Shown: one piece after another, positions 32,336 through 40,734 of the stretch
How the letters are laid out: each line of letters starts with the position of its first letter
Numbering within the stretch: the stretch's first letter is position 1
Assembly: GCA_038255145.1 (NCBI GenBank)
Contig: JBBSLP010000002.1
Coordinates: forward strand, 62,001 to 126,000
Source of the DNA: WHTX01 sp038255145
GTDB taxonomy: Bacteria; Actinomycetota; Acidimicrobiia; Acidimicrobiales; CAIXPF01
Reading direction: 5' to 3'
DNA: 64,000 bases
Program-made: the position numbers and the translations under genes
The notes under the pieces: generated by a model
The model's database searches: none
Seen by the model: only the letters and a program-made list of their open reading frames with translations
Told to the model about the DNA's origin: nothing

Positions 32336-33501
32336 CCGAGCGCACCCAGGTGGGCATCATCGGCGCCGGGCCCGCAGGGCTGGTGTTGTCGCTGCTGCTG
32401 GCCGAGGCGGGCATCGAGTCGGTGGTGCTCGAGGGCCGGGCCCGCGACACCATCGAGTCCGAGGTGCGGGCCGGCGTGCTCGAGGAGGGCACCGTGGCCG
32501 TGCTCGACCGCTTGGGCGTGGCCGATCGGCTCCACCGCGACGGCCTGGTGCACGGCGGCCTCAACCTGCAGTTCGAGGGCCGGCGCCACCGCATCGACCT
32601 GCACGGGCTGACCGGGGGCGGCACCATCACCGTCTACGGCCAGCAGGAGGTCCTCAAGGACCTCATCGCCGCCCGGCTGGCCCGGGGCGGTGACCTGCGC
32701 TTCGGCAACCGGGCCCTGACCGTCGAGGCCATCAACGGTCGTGAGCCCACCATCCGTCACGGCAGCGGCGAGGAGCTGCGCTGCGACGTGGTCGTGGGCT
32801 GCGACGGTTTCCACGGGGTGTCCCGGGCCGCCATCCCCGCCGCCGCCCTGCGCACCTACGAGCGCAGCTACCCCTACGGGTGGTTGGGCATCCTCGCCGC
32901 GGTGGCCCCATCCAGCGACGAGCTCGTCTACGCCTACCACCGGCGCGGCTTCGCCCTGCACAGCATGCGCTCGCCCACCCTCAGCCGCCTCTACCTGCAG
33001 GTGGATCCCGCCGACGACCTGGCCAACTGGCCCGACGAGCGCATCTGGTCCGAGCTCCAGGTCCGCTTGGGGTCCCCGGGCTGGACCCTGCACGAGGGGC
33101 CCATCGTCGAGAAGGGCATCTCGCTCATGCGCAGCTTCGTGGCCGAGCCCCTGCGCCACGGCCGGTTGTTCCTGGCCGGGGACGCCGCCCACATCGTGCC
33201 CCCCACCGGGGCCAAGGGCCTCAACCTGGCCGTGGCCGACGTGACCGTGCTGGCCCGGGCCCTGGTGGACTGGTACCGGTCCGGGGACACCACCGGACTC
33301 GCGACCTACAGCGATCGCTGCCTGGATCGGGTGTGGCGGGTGCAGGCCTTCTCCACCACCATGACCGCCCTGCTCCACGTCGACCCCGGCGAGGACGGGT
33401 TCGGTCACCAGCTGCAACGGGCCCGCCAGCGGGACATCCTCGCCTCGACCGCGGTCACCGCTGCCCTGGCCCGCAACTACGTGGGACTGCCTCTGGACTG
33501 A
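32332..33501 (+). CDS. pobA: 4-hydroxybenzoate 3-monooxygenase
   Basis: A 389-residue flavoprotein hydroxylase making protocatechuate from 4-hydroxybenzoate. FAD motif VGIIGAGPAGLVLSLLLAEA is at the N-terminus, followed by ESEVRAGVLEEGTV, the PobA pattern. The second FAD region is LFLAGDAAHIVPPTGAKGLN. The length agrees with bacterial PobA. It is the last gene in the pca operon and feeds substrate to pcaHG. No pcaR-like IclR/MarR regulator and no pcaIJ/F genes were found, so the final steps must be encoded elsewhere. Confidence 0.94.
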   Translation: MTERTQVGIIGAGPAGLVLSLLLAEAGIESVVLEGRARDTIESEVRAGVLEEGTVAVLDRLGVADRLHRDGLVHGGLNLQFEGRRHRIDLHGLTGGGTITVYGQQEVLKDLIAARLARGGDLRFGNRALTVEAINGREPTIRHGSGEELRCDVVVGCDGFHGVSRAAIPAAALRTYERSYPYGWLGILAAVAPSSDELVYAYHRRGFALHSMRSPTLSRLYLQVDPADDLANWPDERIWSELQVRLGSPGWTLHEGPIVEKGISLMRSFVAEPLRHGRLFLAGDAAHIVPPTGAKGLNLAVADVTVLARALVDWYRSGDTTGLATYSDRCLDRVWRVQAFSTTMTALLHVDPGEDGFGHQLQRARQRDILASTAVTAALARNYVGLPLD

Positions 33502-33539
33502 CCGGCGGTCAGCCCAGAGGAGGCCCCTGACGGCAGGAC

Positions 33540-34325
33540 TCAGAGGCCACCGGTCTTGGGTGCGGCCTTGACGGGGTCGGCCACCAGCTCGAAGGGGAAG
33601 TCACCGGTGTTGGCCAGCTCGAACCCGGCGGGTGACTCCTTGGTGGTCCCGTTCTTCGAGTCGTCGAAGTAGGTGTGGGCGAGGGCGTCGTCACCGTCGA
33701 GCTGGCCCGGGGGGAAACGGTCGGTGATCTGCTCGAGGGCGGCCTCGAACATCTTCTGGTGGGCGATCTCGCGGGTCATCAGGAAGTTCAACGCATCACG
33801 GGCGCCGGTGTCGTCACAGCATTTGATCAAGCGCTCGTAGACGATCTTGGCCCGCACCTCGGCGGCGATGTCGGACTGCAGGTCGGCGACGGGCATGCCG
33901 ATGGTGTCGATGTAGGCCGCCGTCCACGGGGTGCCCATGGAGTCGGTCAGGCGGGGCTTGCCGCCGGCGAGGATGTTGGTGCCGCTGCCCACGGCCAGGT
34001 CCAGGTACTGCACGGTGTCACCATCGAGCATCTGGCCCAGGTAGCCGCCCTCGACGTCATCGAGCATGGGACCGGGGGTGCCGGCCATGAGCTGCACCAG
34101 CATCTGACCCACCATCTCGAGGTGGGACATCTCCTCCGTGGCGATGTCGAGCAGCATGTCGCGACGGCCGGGGTCGGTGTCGGTCCAGCCCTGGGTGAAG
34201 TAGCGCATGGCCGCGGCCAGCTCTCCGTTGGGGCCACCGAACTGCTCGTGCAGCATCTTGGCGAAGCGGGGGTTGGGGGCGTCGACGCGCACCGTGTACA
34301 TCAGCTTCTTGTTGTGCAGGAACAT
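33540..34325 (-). CDS. manganese catalase
   Basis: A 261-residue di-manganese catalase that breaks down hydrogen peroxide without haem. The four-helix bundle ligands are recognisable: Glu and His in DIATEEMSHLEMVGQ, Glu in VRAKIVYERLIKC and His in TREIAHQKMFEAAL, with the first Glu in GPNGELAAAMRYF. The start MFLHNKKLMYTVRVDAPNPR matches the family; ATG at 34325 is used. It is convergent with pobA across 38 bases. Intradiol degradation may add oxidative load, but that link is only positional. Confidence 0.93.
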   Translation of the reverse strand: MFLHNKKLMYTVRVDAPNPRFAKMLHEQFGGPNGELAAAMRYFTQGWTDTDPGRRDMLLDIATEEMSHLEMVGQMLVQLMAGTPGPMLDDVEGGYLGQMLDGDTVQYLDLAVGSGTNILAGGKPRLTDSMGTPWTAAYIDTIGMPVADLQSDIAAEVRAKIVYERLIKCCDDTGARDALNFLMTREIAHQKMFEAALEQITDRFPPGQLDGDDALAHTYFDDSKNGTTKESPAGFELANTGDFPFELVADPVKAAPKTGGL

Positions 34326-34706
34326 GTGGGTCTCCGTCCATGGCCCGCCCGGAGCGGTCGCTCTGACCGGGGGACAGTCGCCTACCCCGCCCATCGTCGT
34401 GTGAGACGTCAGCGACCGACTTCGTGGAGAGGTCGGGTGAGCCGCGCTCCCGGCGGTGGGTCGTCAGGAGCGGCCTGTCAGCCCACGCCGAGGAGGCGGC
34501 GCACGGAGATGCTGCGACGGCGGCGCGAGCCGATCACCCGGGAGATGGAGCGGCAGGCCGGACGGAGGCGGGAGGTGGTGGGCACCGTGGTCGTGAGCAC
34601 GATGCTGTTTCGACAGCCGCCGACCTTGACTTGAACCCCTCGAACGGGTGATTCGCGGCCGAAACGGTTTGAGCAGCCGGGGACCTGGGGACGAGGCTCC
34701 CCCCTC
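34326..34706. other. intergenic region
   Basis: The catalase promoter and that of the acetyltransferase must lie here, but I see no clear boxes. TTGACT at 34626-34631 lacks a matching -10 at normal spacing. Open frames are GC-rich shadows. Confidence 0.4.
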
Positions 34707-35219
34707 GTGACCGTACGCCTGGTGGCCGTCGACGAGGTCGTGCTCGAGGCGCTGGTGGCGGTGGCCGTGGCCGCGTCGGGGCCCGACGAGTCGGCCCCGC
34801 CCGTGGCCGGCGGCGGCCCGGGTTGGACGGTCGAGCGGGTCGAGGGTCTGCGTGCCTACCACCGGGCCCGCCGGTCGGGGTTGGACGGCCCGGCCGGCGA
34901 GGTGACCAGGGCGGTGACGCAGGACGGTGTCGTGCTCGGCGCCGTCCGCCTCGAGGTGGTGGAGCCAGGGCCGGTGCTCGAGGTGGGGTTGTGGCTGGCC
35001 GGCCACGCCCGGGGCCGGGGCATCGGCGCCGCAGCTCTGGGCCTGGCGCTGGAGGAGGCCCGACGGTTCGGGGCCGGCGAGGTCGTGGCCGAGACCACGA
35101 TGGCCAACCACGGGGCCCAGGCCGTGCTCCGCCGCTTCGGGTTCGAGTTGGTGGAGGACCCGGCGACGGCCGGCGTTCACGCTCGCCTCGTCCTGGGCGC
35201 GGCACCCGGCGGCGGCTGA
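34707..35219 (+). CDS. GNAT-family acetyltransferase
   Basis: A 170-residue GNAT acetyltransferase. The acetyl-CoA loop is in VGLWLAGHARGRGIGAAALG, followed by LALEEARRFGAGEVVAETTM and ANHGAQAVLRRFGFELVEDP, a standard motif A/B arrangement. The N-terminal half is Val/Ala-rich and variable, so the acceptor cannot be predicted. GTG at 34707 is the first start codon in frame before the domain. Confidence 0.8.
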   Translation: MTVRLVAVDEVVLEALVAVAVAASGPDESAPPVAGGGPGWTVERVEGLRAYHRARRSGLDGPAGEVTRAVTQDGVVLGAVRLEVVEPGPVLEVGLWLAGHARGRGIGAAALGLALEEARRFGAGEVVAETTMANHGAQAVLRRFGFELVEDPATAGVHARLVLGAAPGGG

Positions 35220-35275
35220 GGCCCCGGCACCTGGCCCCCCTGTGACCGGTGGTCGACGAGGGGCGGGGGTTGGCC

Positions 35276-36545
35276 ATGACGGACGGGTCGGAGGGCGCCC
35301 GGGTGGCGGCGCCGGTCATCGAGCACGTGGTGGTGCTCATGCTGGAGAACCGGTCCTTCGACCACCTGCTCGGCTTCCTCGACCATCCCGATCCCGCCTT
35401 CGGTCGGCTCGTGCCTGGCGTGCACCGCAACGTGGCCGCCGACGGCACCGACGTGTGGGCCACGGCGGTCGGCGTGCCCTGGGGCCTCGATCCCGATCAC
35501 AGCCACCGGGGGGGGTGGACCAGGTCATGACCATCGAGGGCGTCGAGAACGGCGGCTTCCTACGCAACTACGAGGCCACCTTTCCCGGTCACCCCGGGGT
35601 CGCCCGCCGCATCATGCAGTGCCTCGAGCCCGAGGTCCGGTGCCATCGGCAACTGGTACCTGTTCCCCCGCTTCCTCGAGCACGTCAGCCGGGGTGACCT
35701 GCCCCTGTACTCGTTCATCGAACCGGCCCACAACACCATCAACGATGATCCCCGGCACCCCCGACGGACCAACAGCCAGCGCCCCCACAACAACCTGGCC
35801 GATGGCGGGGACTTCGCCGCCGGCGAACGCCTGGTGCGTGACGTCTACGAGGCATTGCGGGCCCGCCCCGACGTGTTCGACAAGACCCTGCTGGTCGCGC
35901 CATTGGAGCCGACGGATCACCACCTTCATCCGCAGCATCGTCGAGCGGGTCAAGGGCCGGTTCCGCCGCACCCCCCGCTACGACTTCAGCCGCTACGGCG
36001 TCCGGGTGCCCGCCGTGCTCGTGTCACCGAGGATCGCCCCCCACACCGTGGTCGTCCCCCCACCGGGTCACGCCGCGGCCGCGGTCTTCGACCACACCAG
36101 CATCCCCGCCACGCTGCGGGCCCTGTTCGCCCCTGATGCCCTGCACCTCACGGAGCGCGACCGCCTGGCGCCCACGTTCCACCACGTGGTCACCGACTCG
36201 ACCATGCCCGGACCCCGGCCCAGCCCGGGTGCCCCCAACCCCGACGGCCTGCCGATGGTGCCCGACCTGTCCGAGGTGCACGGTCCGGCACTGGCCCTCT
36301 GGGCTGGCGACGTGGCTGGGGACGTGGCGGCACCGGCGGCCGGCCCCGCCCAGCTGGACCTCGATCTCGCCAGGCTCGACGACAAGGTGCGGCGACGCCT
36401 GCGCCTCAGCCCCACCAGCGCCCTGTTGCGCACCCGGGCCGCTGATCCGGTCGGTGGGCGGCGGGCCACCAGCCTGACGGCCACCGCCGACCTCTTCGAG
36501 CGCACCGCCCAGGGGGCCCGGGGCGGGTCTGCGCCTCCCGGGTGA
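35276..36545 (+). pseudogene. decayed phosphoesterase (phospholipase C / acid phosphatase family)
   Basis: Pieces of one phosphoesterase read in three frames. From ATG 35276: VIEHVVVLMLENRSFDHLLG, the metal-binding start, to about 35515. A shift leads to MTIEGVENGGFLRNYEATFP. Another shift leads at 35648 to GNWYLFPRFLEHVSRGDLPL with YSFIEPAHNTINDD and RLVRDVYEALRARPDVFDKT. The last part, YDFSRYGVRVPAVLVSPRIA with FDHTSIPATLRALFAP, is in a third frame. About 80-100 residues are missing between MQCLEPE and GNWY, and the DEHGG-type metal site is replaced. Several lesions, not a single sequencing error. Confidence 0.8.
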
Positions 36546-36632
36546 GGGTTCCCGGTCGAGTTGCCCGATCGTCTGACGGGTGGTTCTGCCCCCGCGACGT
36601 ACCGCGGGGGCCCTGCCGCGGCAGACTGCCCC

Positions 36633-37226
36633 ATGGTGCACGGGCAGCGTTGGGTGTTCTACGGCGACACACGGGTGGCCGTGCACGAGCGCGACTGGCC
36701 GGTGGCGCCGTCGGAGCCGTACCGCAAGACGTACCGGCTGCGGCCCGGCCAGCACTGGCAGGACGCCGAACTGTCGACGTCGGTGCGGGCCCGCTACGCC
36801 TTGGTCGATGCCGAGGTCGTCCCCGTAGGGGTGGCCATCGCCCGTGAGGCCATGGCCAAGGGCGCCGTGTGGGCCTACGCCACGGAACAGTGGGCGGGCA
36901 CCGTCGTGCTCGTCGGTCCTGACCTGCGCTGCGTGGCTCTGGATGGGGCCGTGGGCGAGCTCGTCGAGGAACTGCGCCTGGCCAACGGCGGCGTGCTCGG
37001 TGGCCTCACCGACGTGGTCGGCCGGGGGGCCGACGGACGGGTGCTCCTGCGGGAGGCCCGCAACCTCGATACCCGGGAGGGCCTGGGCTCCCGGCAGCAC
37101 GGTTTCGCCCGGGCCGCCCATGACCGCTTCGGCGACGACCTCGACCTGGCCGTCGTGGAGTGGGGGGGAGTGCATGCTCCCCCCATCACCGCCACCGCCG
37201 TCGCCACCACGGCCGCCACCCGCTAA
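36633..37226 (+). CDS. protein of unknown function
   Basis: About 197 residues from ATG 36633. I do not recognise the family. It begins MVHGQRWVFYGDTRVAVHER and contains AIAREAMAKGAVWAYATEQW, VLVGPDLRCVALDGAVGELV and a C-terminal Ala/Thr-rich tail. It has no signal peptide or membrane helix, and GC3-rich codon use supports it as a gene. It is convergent with the SGNH hydrolase gene, 13 bases away. Confidence 0.65.
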   Translation: MVHGQRWVFYGDTRVAVHERDWPVAPSEPYRKTYRLRPGQHWQDAELSTSVRARYALVDAEVVPVGVAIAREAMAKGAVWAYATEQWAGTVVLVGPDLRCVALDGAVGELVEELRLANGGVLGGLTDVVGRGADGRVLLREARNLDTREGLGSRQHGFARAAHDRFGDDLDLAVVEWGGVHAPPITATAVATTAATR

Positions 37227-37239
37227 GCCGCCCCCTCCT

Positions 37240-37863
37240 TCAGAGGACGGCGTCGATGGTGGCCGAGTAGGCGGCGGCACCCTCGGCGGTGAGGTGGAAG
37301 CCGTCGGCGGCGAAGTACTCGGGGTGGCCGTCGGACACGGCCTTCCAATCGCCGATGACCACGTTGGCCCAACGCAGGGGCACGGCCCGCAGTTCGTCGT
37401 TGACCGGACCCTCCCACTCGCGCTGGCCGTTGAGCTGCACGGTCATGATGACGATGCGGGGAACGGCGGTGAGCTGGGCGAGGACGGCGTCGACCTGACC
37501 GGCGGCCACGTAGCCGTTGGTGCCCAGGTGGATGACCACCCGGCCGGGCTCGTACCCCACGGCCAGGTAGCTCCCGACGATGCCGGCGGCTTCCCCCATC
37601 TGGCGGCTGACGACGGCATCGGTGAGGCCGCAGCTCACCAGGGCTTCGGCGTACCCGGGCCCGGCGCCGAGCATGACCGAGTCGCCGAGGCAGAACGCGC
37701 CGCCGGGGATCTGCTCGGCCCCGGCCACCGCGGCCGGCCCCGCGGCCAGGGCCACGGTGGTGGCCGCCACCAACGCCAGCCGTTGCCAGGGACGCCGGCG
37801 ACGGTGGGCGGTCGTCGGGTTGCAGATGTTCACGCTGTGCGTCACGTCATCAGTCTGCAACAT
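37240..37863 (-). CDS. secreted SGNH-type hydrolase
   Basis: A 207-residue exported SGNH/GDSL esterase. After a basic region (HRRRRPWQ) a signal helix LALVAATTVALAAGPAAVAG ends before AEQ. Block I is GAFCLGDSVMLGAGPGY (GDS with nucleophile Ser), block III is VVIHLGTNGYV (G-x-N), and block V is ADGFHLTAEGAAAY (D-x-x-H). Blocks III and V match the SGNH domains often fused to acyltransferase-3 proteins. It probably removes or transfers acyl groups on cell-surface polymers. ATG at 37863 is used; a GTG seven codons later is also possible. Confidence 0.88.
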   Translation of the reverse strand: MLQTDDVTHSVNICNPTTAHRRRRPWQRLALVAATTVALAAGPAAVAGAEQIPGGAFCLGDSVMLGAGPGYAEALVSCGLTDAVVSRQMGEAAGIVGSYLAVGYEPGRVVIHLGTNGYVAAGQVDAVLAQLTAVPRIVIMTVQLNGQREWEGPVNDELRAVPLRWANVVIGDWKAVSDGHPEYFAADGFHLTAEGAAAYSATIDAVL

Positions 37864-37882
37864 CGGCGAGGGACCGGTCCGC

Positions 37883-38698
37883 CTACCCCCGTCGACGGGC
37901 CAACGACGCCGGGGACTCCTTGGTGTTGGCCCACCCGGTGCGCATCCCCGCCTGCAGGCCGCCGTCGACGGGGAGGTCCACGCCGTTGACCCAGCCGCTG
38001 TCGCCGACCAGCAGCCAGCAGATGGCCTGGGCCTCGTCCTCGGGCTGACCCACCCGACCGACCTGGTCGTTGAACCACGCCATCTGCTCGGCGCCGGTGT
38101 CGGCCTCGAAGTAGGGGAACAGGGGGGTGACCACGGGGCCGGGGCTGACGCTGTTGACCCGGATGTGCTGGGGCAGCAGCTGGCCGGCCAGGCGCTGGCT
38201 GTAGGCCGCCACCCACTCCTTGGACAGGGTGTACGCCGCGGGGCCGCCCTTGTCGTACGCCTTGGAGATGTCGATGCCGGCGGCGAAGTCCGCAGCCTCG
38301 TCGAGGGCGGCGATGCGGTCGAGGTGGCGCTCCCAGGCCATGGCGGCCAGGGAGGCGATGTTGACGATGGAGCCGCCCTCGCTGATGGCGCCCTTGGCCA
38401 ACAGCGCATCGGTCAGGTGGCGCAGGCCGTACACGTTGACCCGCAGGACCAGTTCGGCGCCCATGGAGCCGGCCACGCCGGCGATGTTGCCCAGGCCGTC
38501 GTAGGGCCCGTCGAGCTGCGCGACCACGGCGTCGATGGACGCCGGGTCGGACAGGTCGCAGGTGTGGTGGTGGGCGGCGCCGTCCGGTGCGTCCTTCACG
38601 TCGAGGGTGGTCACCTCGTGGCCCTCGGCCACCAGGCGGGCCAGGGTGGCGTTGCCGATCCCCGTCGACGCCCCCGTCAGCAGCACGCGCTTGGTCAT
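37883..38698 (-). CDS. SDR oxidoreductase, coniferyl-alcohol / 3-alpha-HSD-like
   Basis: A 271-residue short-chain dehydrogenase: cofactor motif LLTGASTGIGNATLARLVAE, the unusual GLGNIAGVAGSMGAELVLRV in place of the NNAG block, catalytic Ser in IVNIASLAAMAW and Y-x-x-x-K in AAYTLSKEWVAAYSQ. The insert between Ser and Tyr (RHLDRIAALDEAADFAAG) and the end WVNGVDLPVDGG resemble coniferyl-alcohol dehydrogenase and 3-alpha-hydroxysteroid dehydrogenase/carbonyl reductase. Coniferyl alcohol would feed the pca pathway 4 kb upstream, but substrate assignment is inference. ATG at 38698 follows a GGGGGAG site. Confidence 0.82.
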   Translation of the reverse strand: MTKRVLLTGASTGIGNATLARLVAEGHEVTTLDVKDAPDGAAHHHTCDLSDPASIDAVVAQLDGPYDGLGNIAGVAGSMGAELVLRVNVYGLRHLTDALLAKGAISEGGSIVNIASLAAMAWERHLDRIAALDEAADFAAGIDISKAYDKGGPAAYTLSKEWVAAYSQRLAGQLLPQHIRVNSVSPGPVVTPLFPYFEADTGAEQMAWFNDQVGRVGQPEDEAQAICWLLVGDSGWVNGVDLPVDGGLQAGMRTGWANTKESPASLARRRG

Positions 38699-39072
38699 GT
38701 CCGTCTCCCCCTGCAGGTCGGCGCCCCGGGTGCCCACCGGGTGCGGTGGGCGCGAGCGCCGTCGATCGTGGCCCTTACCCCCTCCCCGCCGCCGCGGCCG
38801 ACGTGCGACAGGGATGGGGCCACTGTCGCACCGGGCGGTGGGCCGGCGCCAGTGGGAGGGGAGGGCGCCATCGCCGCGGCCGAGTCGAACAGCACCTTCA
38901 CGGAACACAGGGATGGTCGTGGACAAGTCGCCGGCGGTCGTCCGTGAACGCGCCGGATCCACCCACCTGCATAGCGGTCTATGGCTGCGTTGGTGACCTC
39001 GGTCATTGCCGGCCTGCGCCACGACCCGGGCTCGAGGGTCCGGGCGCCCGACGGGCCCCGCCGCCCGTGTGA
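38699..39072. other. intergenic region upstream of the SDR
   Basis: No gene seen. A short dyad TGACC-TC-GGTCA lies at 38994-39005. The 5' signals for the SDR gene on the minus strand must be in the first 100 bases. Confidence 0.4.
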
Positions 39073-39276
39073 GTGACCTATTACCCACTCAGCGTGTTGG
39101 TTGAACATCGCCACCACTGCTTGCCTGCTCTTGCTAGCGAAGAAGCCGAGCTGCTTGCGCTGTCGAGGGTTGCCCAGTTGTACGACCGTTATGTGTTCTT
39201 GGATGACTTCGTCAGTGCGCTCGCCAAGGTGTTACATCGCGCGGCGACCGCGTCGTCTGTCGCGCGGTGCTGTTGA
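39073..39276 (+). CDS. short lower-GC ORF, function unknown
   Basis: Sixty-seven codons from GTG 39073: MTYYPLSVLVEHRHHCLPAL, then ASEEAELLALSRVAQLYDRY and VFLDDFVSALAKVLHRAATA. The helical, sensible composition could be a small regulator or the tail of a displaced gene. Base composition is lower in GC than neighbours and no ribosome site was recognised. It may be a remnant in a transferred segment, so the call is weak. Confidence 0.35.
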   Translation: MTYYPLSVLVEHRHHCLPALASEEAELLALSRVAQLYDRYVFLDDFVSALAKVLHRAATASSVARCC

Positions 39277-39287
39277 CTTGTCAACAG
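39270..39287. promoter_or_regulatory. dyad CTGTTGAC-TT-GTCAACAG
   Basis: Eight-base perfect arms around TT, about 280 bases upstream of the DUF3050 start. It resembles the MarR-type dyad at 24750-24763 (GTTGA/TCAAC). It is likely a protein-binding site in this lower-GC stretch; the binding protein is unknown. Confidence 0.5.
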
Positions 39288-39567
39288 GTATCTCTGCCTA
39301 GTCGATACGATGGTGAACGTCCTGGAGTGGCCCTCAGTTGGTACCTCTGACCTGCTGGTTGACTGTCGTTCCCCATCAAACGCTGATACAGGGCCCGTTG
39401 GCCTGATGGCAGCGACCGGTATCACTGGAGCGCAAGCCAGAGCAATACCACTCGGTACTCGCACATCCTCTTGTGCATTCGCGGCGGCCGGTCGTACCAT
39501 CGATTGGGTAGAAGAAGTTCTAGGGCAGCGCACGACTTGGCATGAATGGTCTACTGAGGAGGCGTAC
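39277..39567. other. lower-GC stretch 5' of the DUF3050 gene
   Basis: The frame of the DUF3050 gene stays open back to 39310, but the translated part before 39568 (for example MVNVLEWPSVGTSDLLVDCR) has no resemblance to the family and lacks a ribosome site. I read it as leader sequence. A hand count of 39301-39360 gives about 57% GC, below the typical coding level in this window. Confidence 0.5.
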
Positions 39568-40365
39568 GTGATCAGTGATAATCGGTGGGCTCACGTCGAG
39601 GACGTTGTCGACCCCCTGCGACAGGCCGTTCTCGTCCACCCCATCTACCAGTCGCTGCGCGATCGTCGAGCGCTCCAGCTCTTCATGGAGCACCACGTGT
39701 GGGCTGTGTGGGACTTCATGAGCGTGCTCACCCGTCTGCAGCGCGACCTCACCTGCGTGGGCCTGCCCTGGGTGCCCCGCCCCGTCGACGCCGCCGTGCA
39801 GCGGATGATCAACGAGATCAAGATGGGCGAGGAGTCCGACGAGCACCCGGATGGGGGCTACACCTCGCACTTCTCCCTCTACCTCGAGGCCATGGAGGAG
39901 GTCGGCGCCGACATCGAGCCCGTGCGCCGCGCTGTCGTCGCCCTGGCCTCGGCCTCCACCGCCGGTGGTCGACTGGGCAGCGTGACCGACCTGATGATCC
40001 AGTGTGGGGCGCCGGCCGCGTCGGTCGAGTTCGTGAGCTCCACGTTCGACCTGGTCGAGAACGGGTCGACCCTCGAAGTCGCCGCCGCCTTCGCCCTGGG
40101 CCGCGAGGAACTGATCCCCGACATGTTCACCCACCTGGTCAACGGCAGCGACGGACGTCTGCTCGTGGCCTACCTGCAGCGCCACGTCGAGCTCGACGAG
40201 GGTGAGCACGGTCCCCTGGCCCACCGCCTCGTGGAGCAGTTGGCCGGCGACGATGCCGCCAGCTGGTACGCCGTCGAGCGGGCCGCGGCCATGGCGCTCG
40301 GGGCCCGGGCCCGGCTGTGGGACGGGGTCGTCGTCGCCATCGAGGGCGCCCGCGTCATGGGCTGA
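39568..40365 (+). CDS. DUF3050 family protein
   Basis: A 265-residue DUF3050 protein, an all-helical iron/haem-oxygenase-like family with many His and Glu residues. Family motifs are VHPIYQSLRDRRALQLFMEH, then HVWAVWDFMSVLTRLQRDLT, NEIKMGEESDEHPDGGYTSH and FSLYLEAMEEVGADIEPVRR. GTG at 39568 is chosen over the more upstream starts because GAGGAGG at 39556-39562 lies five bases before it and the homology begins directly after. The exact reaction is not known to me; His/Glu clustering suggests a metal centre. Confidence 0.88.
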   Translation: MISDNRWAHVEDVVDPLRQAVLVHPIYQSLRDRRALQLFMEHHVWAVWDFMSVLTRLQRDLTCVGLPWVPRPVDAAVQRMINEIKMGEESDEHPDGGYTSHFSLYLEAMEEVGADIEPVRRAVVALASASTAGGRLGSVTDLMIQCGAPAASVEFVSSTFDLVENGSTLEVAAAFALGREELIPDMFTHLVNGSDGRLLVAYLQRHVELDEGEHGPLAHRLVEQLAGDDAASWYAVERAAAMALGARARLWDGVVVAIEGARVMG

Positions 40366-40734
40366 ACCGGCCTGCCGCGCGCCGGAGACGGCACCGGTGA
40401 CGACATCGGCACCGACGAAAGACCGGCAAGAACGCCGTACGCAGGACAGGCCGTTCGGTCTGTGACCCTCCCGGGTAGCGTGCAGCAAGAACAAGACGAC
40501 GATCGTCTTGGTTTCTTGACGGTGATGTCGATGGTGATGTCGATGATGGAGCCGACGGTGGTGACCGGGCGCTGAGGTTCAGGCGCCGGAGTTCGTGATC
40601 TGGGTTTCGACTGACCGGTACCGCCCGCAGCTGTCCGCCTCCCACGGCGGGCCACGGGCACGAGCGTTCCGGGAGTCCCGGACCCCTGCAGGCGGCGGCC
40701 TGGGCGGTCCGGTGATCTACGGCGGGAGTGGAAG
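40366..40734. other. intergenic region with stem-loop before the sensor kinase
   Basis: Contains the hairpin at 40486-40518 and a 12-base direct repeat GGTGATGTCGAT (about 40521-40544). No gene is supported in the 369 bases. Confidence 0.5.
40486..40518 (+). terminator. stem-loop after the DUF3050 gene
   Basis: CAAGAACAAGACGA pairs with TCGTCTTG-GT-TTCTTG over 14 base pairs with a GT bulge and a CGA loop. It lies 120 bases after the DUF3050 stop. It is likely a terminator or a protein-binding dyad. Confidence 0.5.

Noticed and set aside
34400..34651. Short frames upstream of the acetyltransferase
   Set aside because: Arg-rich translations without start signals or recognisable domains.
37226..37240. 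Missing gene between the unknown protein and the SGNH hydrolase
   Set aside because: The gap is only 13 bases between convergent stops.
39310..39567. Upstream start for the DUF3050 protein
   Set aside because: The extension lacks family similarity and a ribosome site, while GAGGAGG precisely serves GTG 39568.
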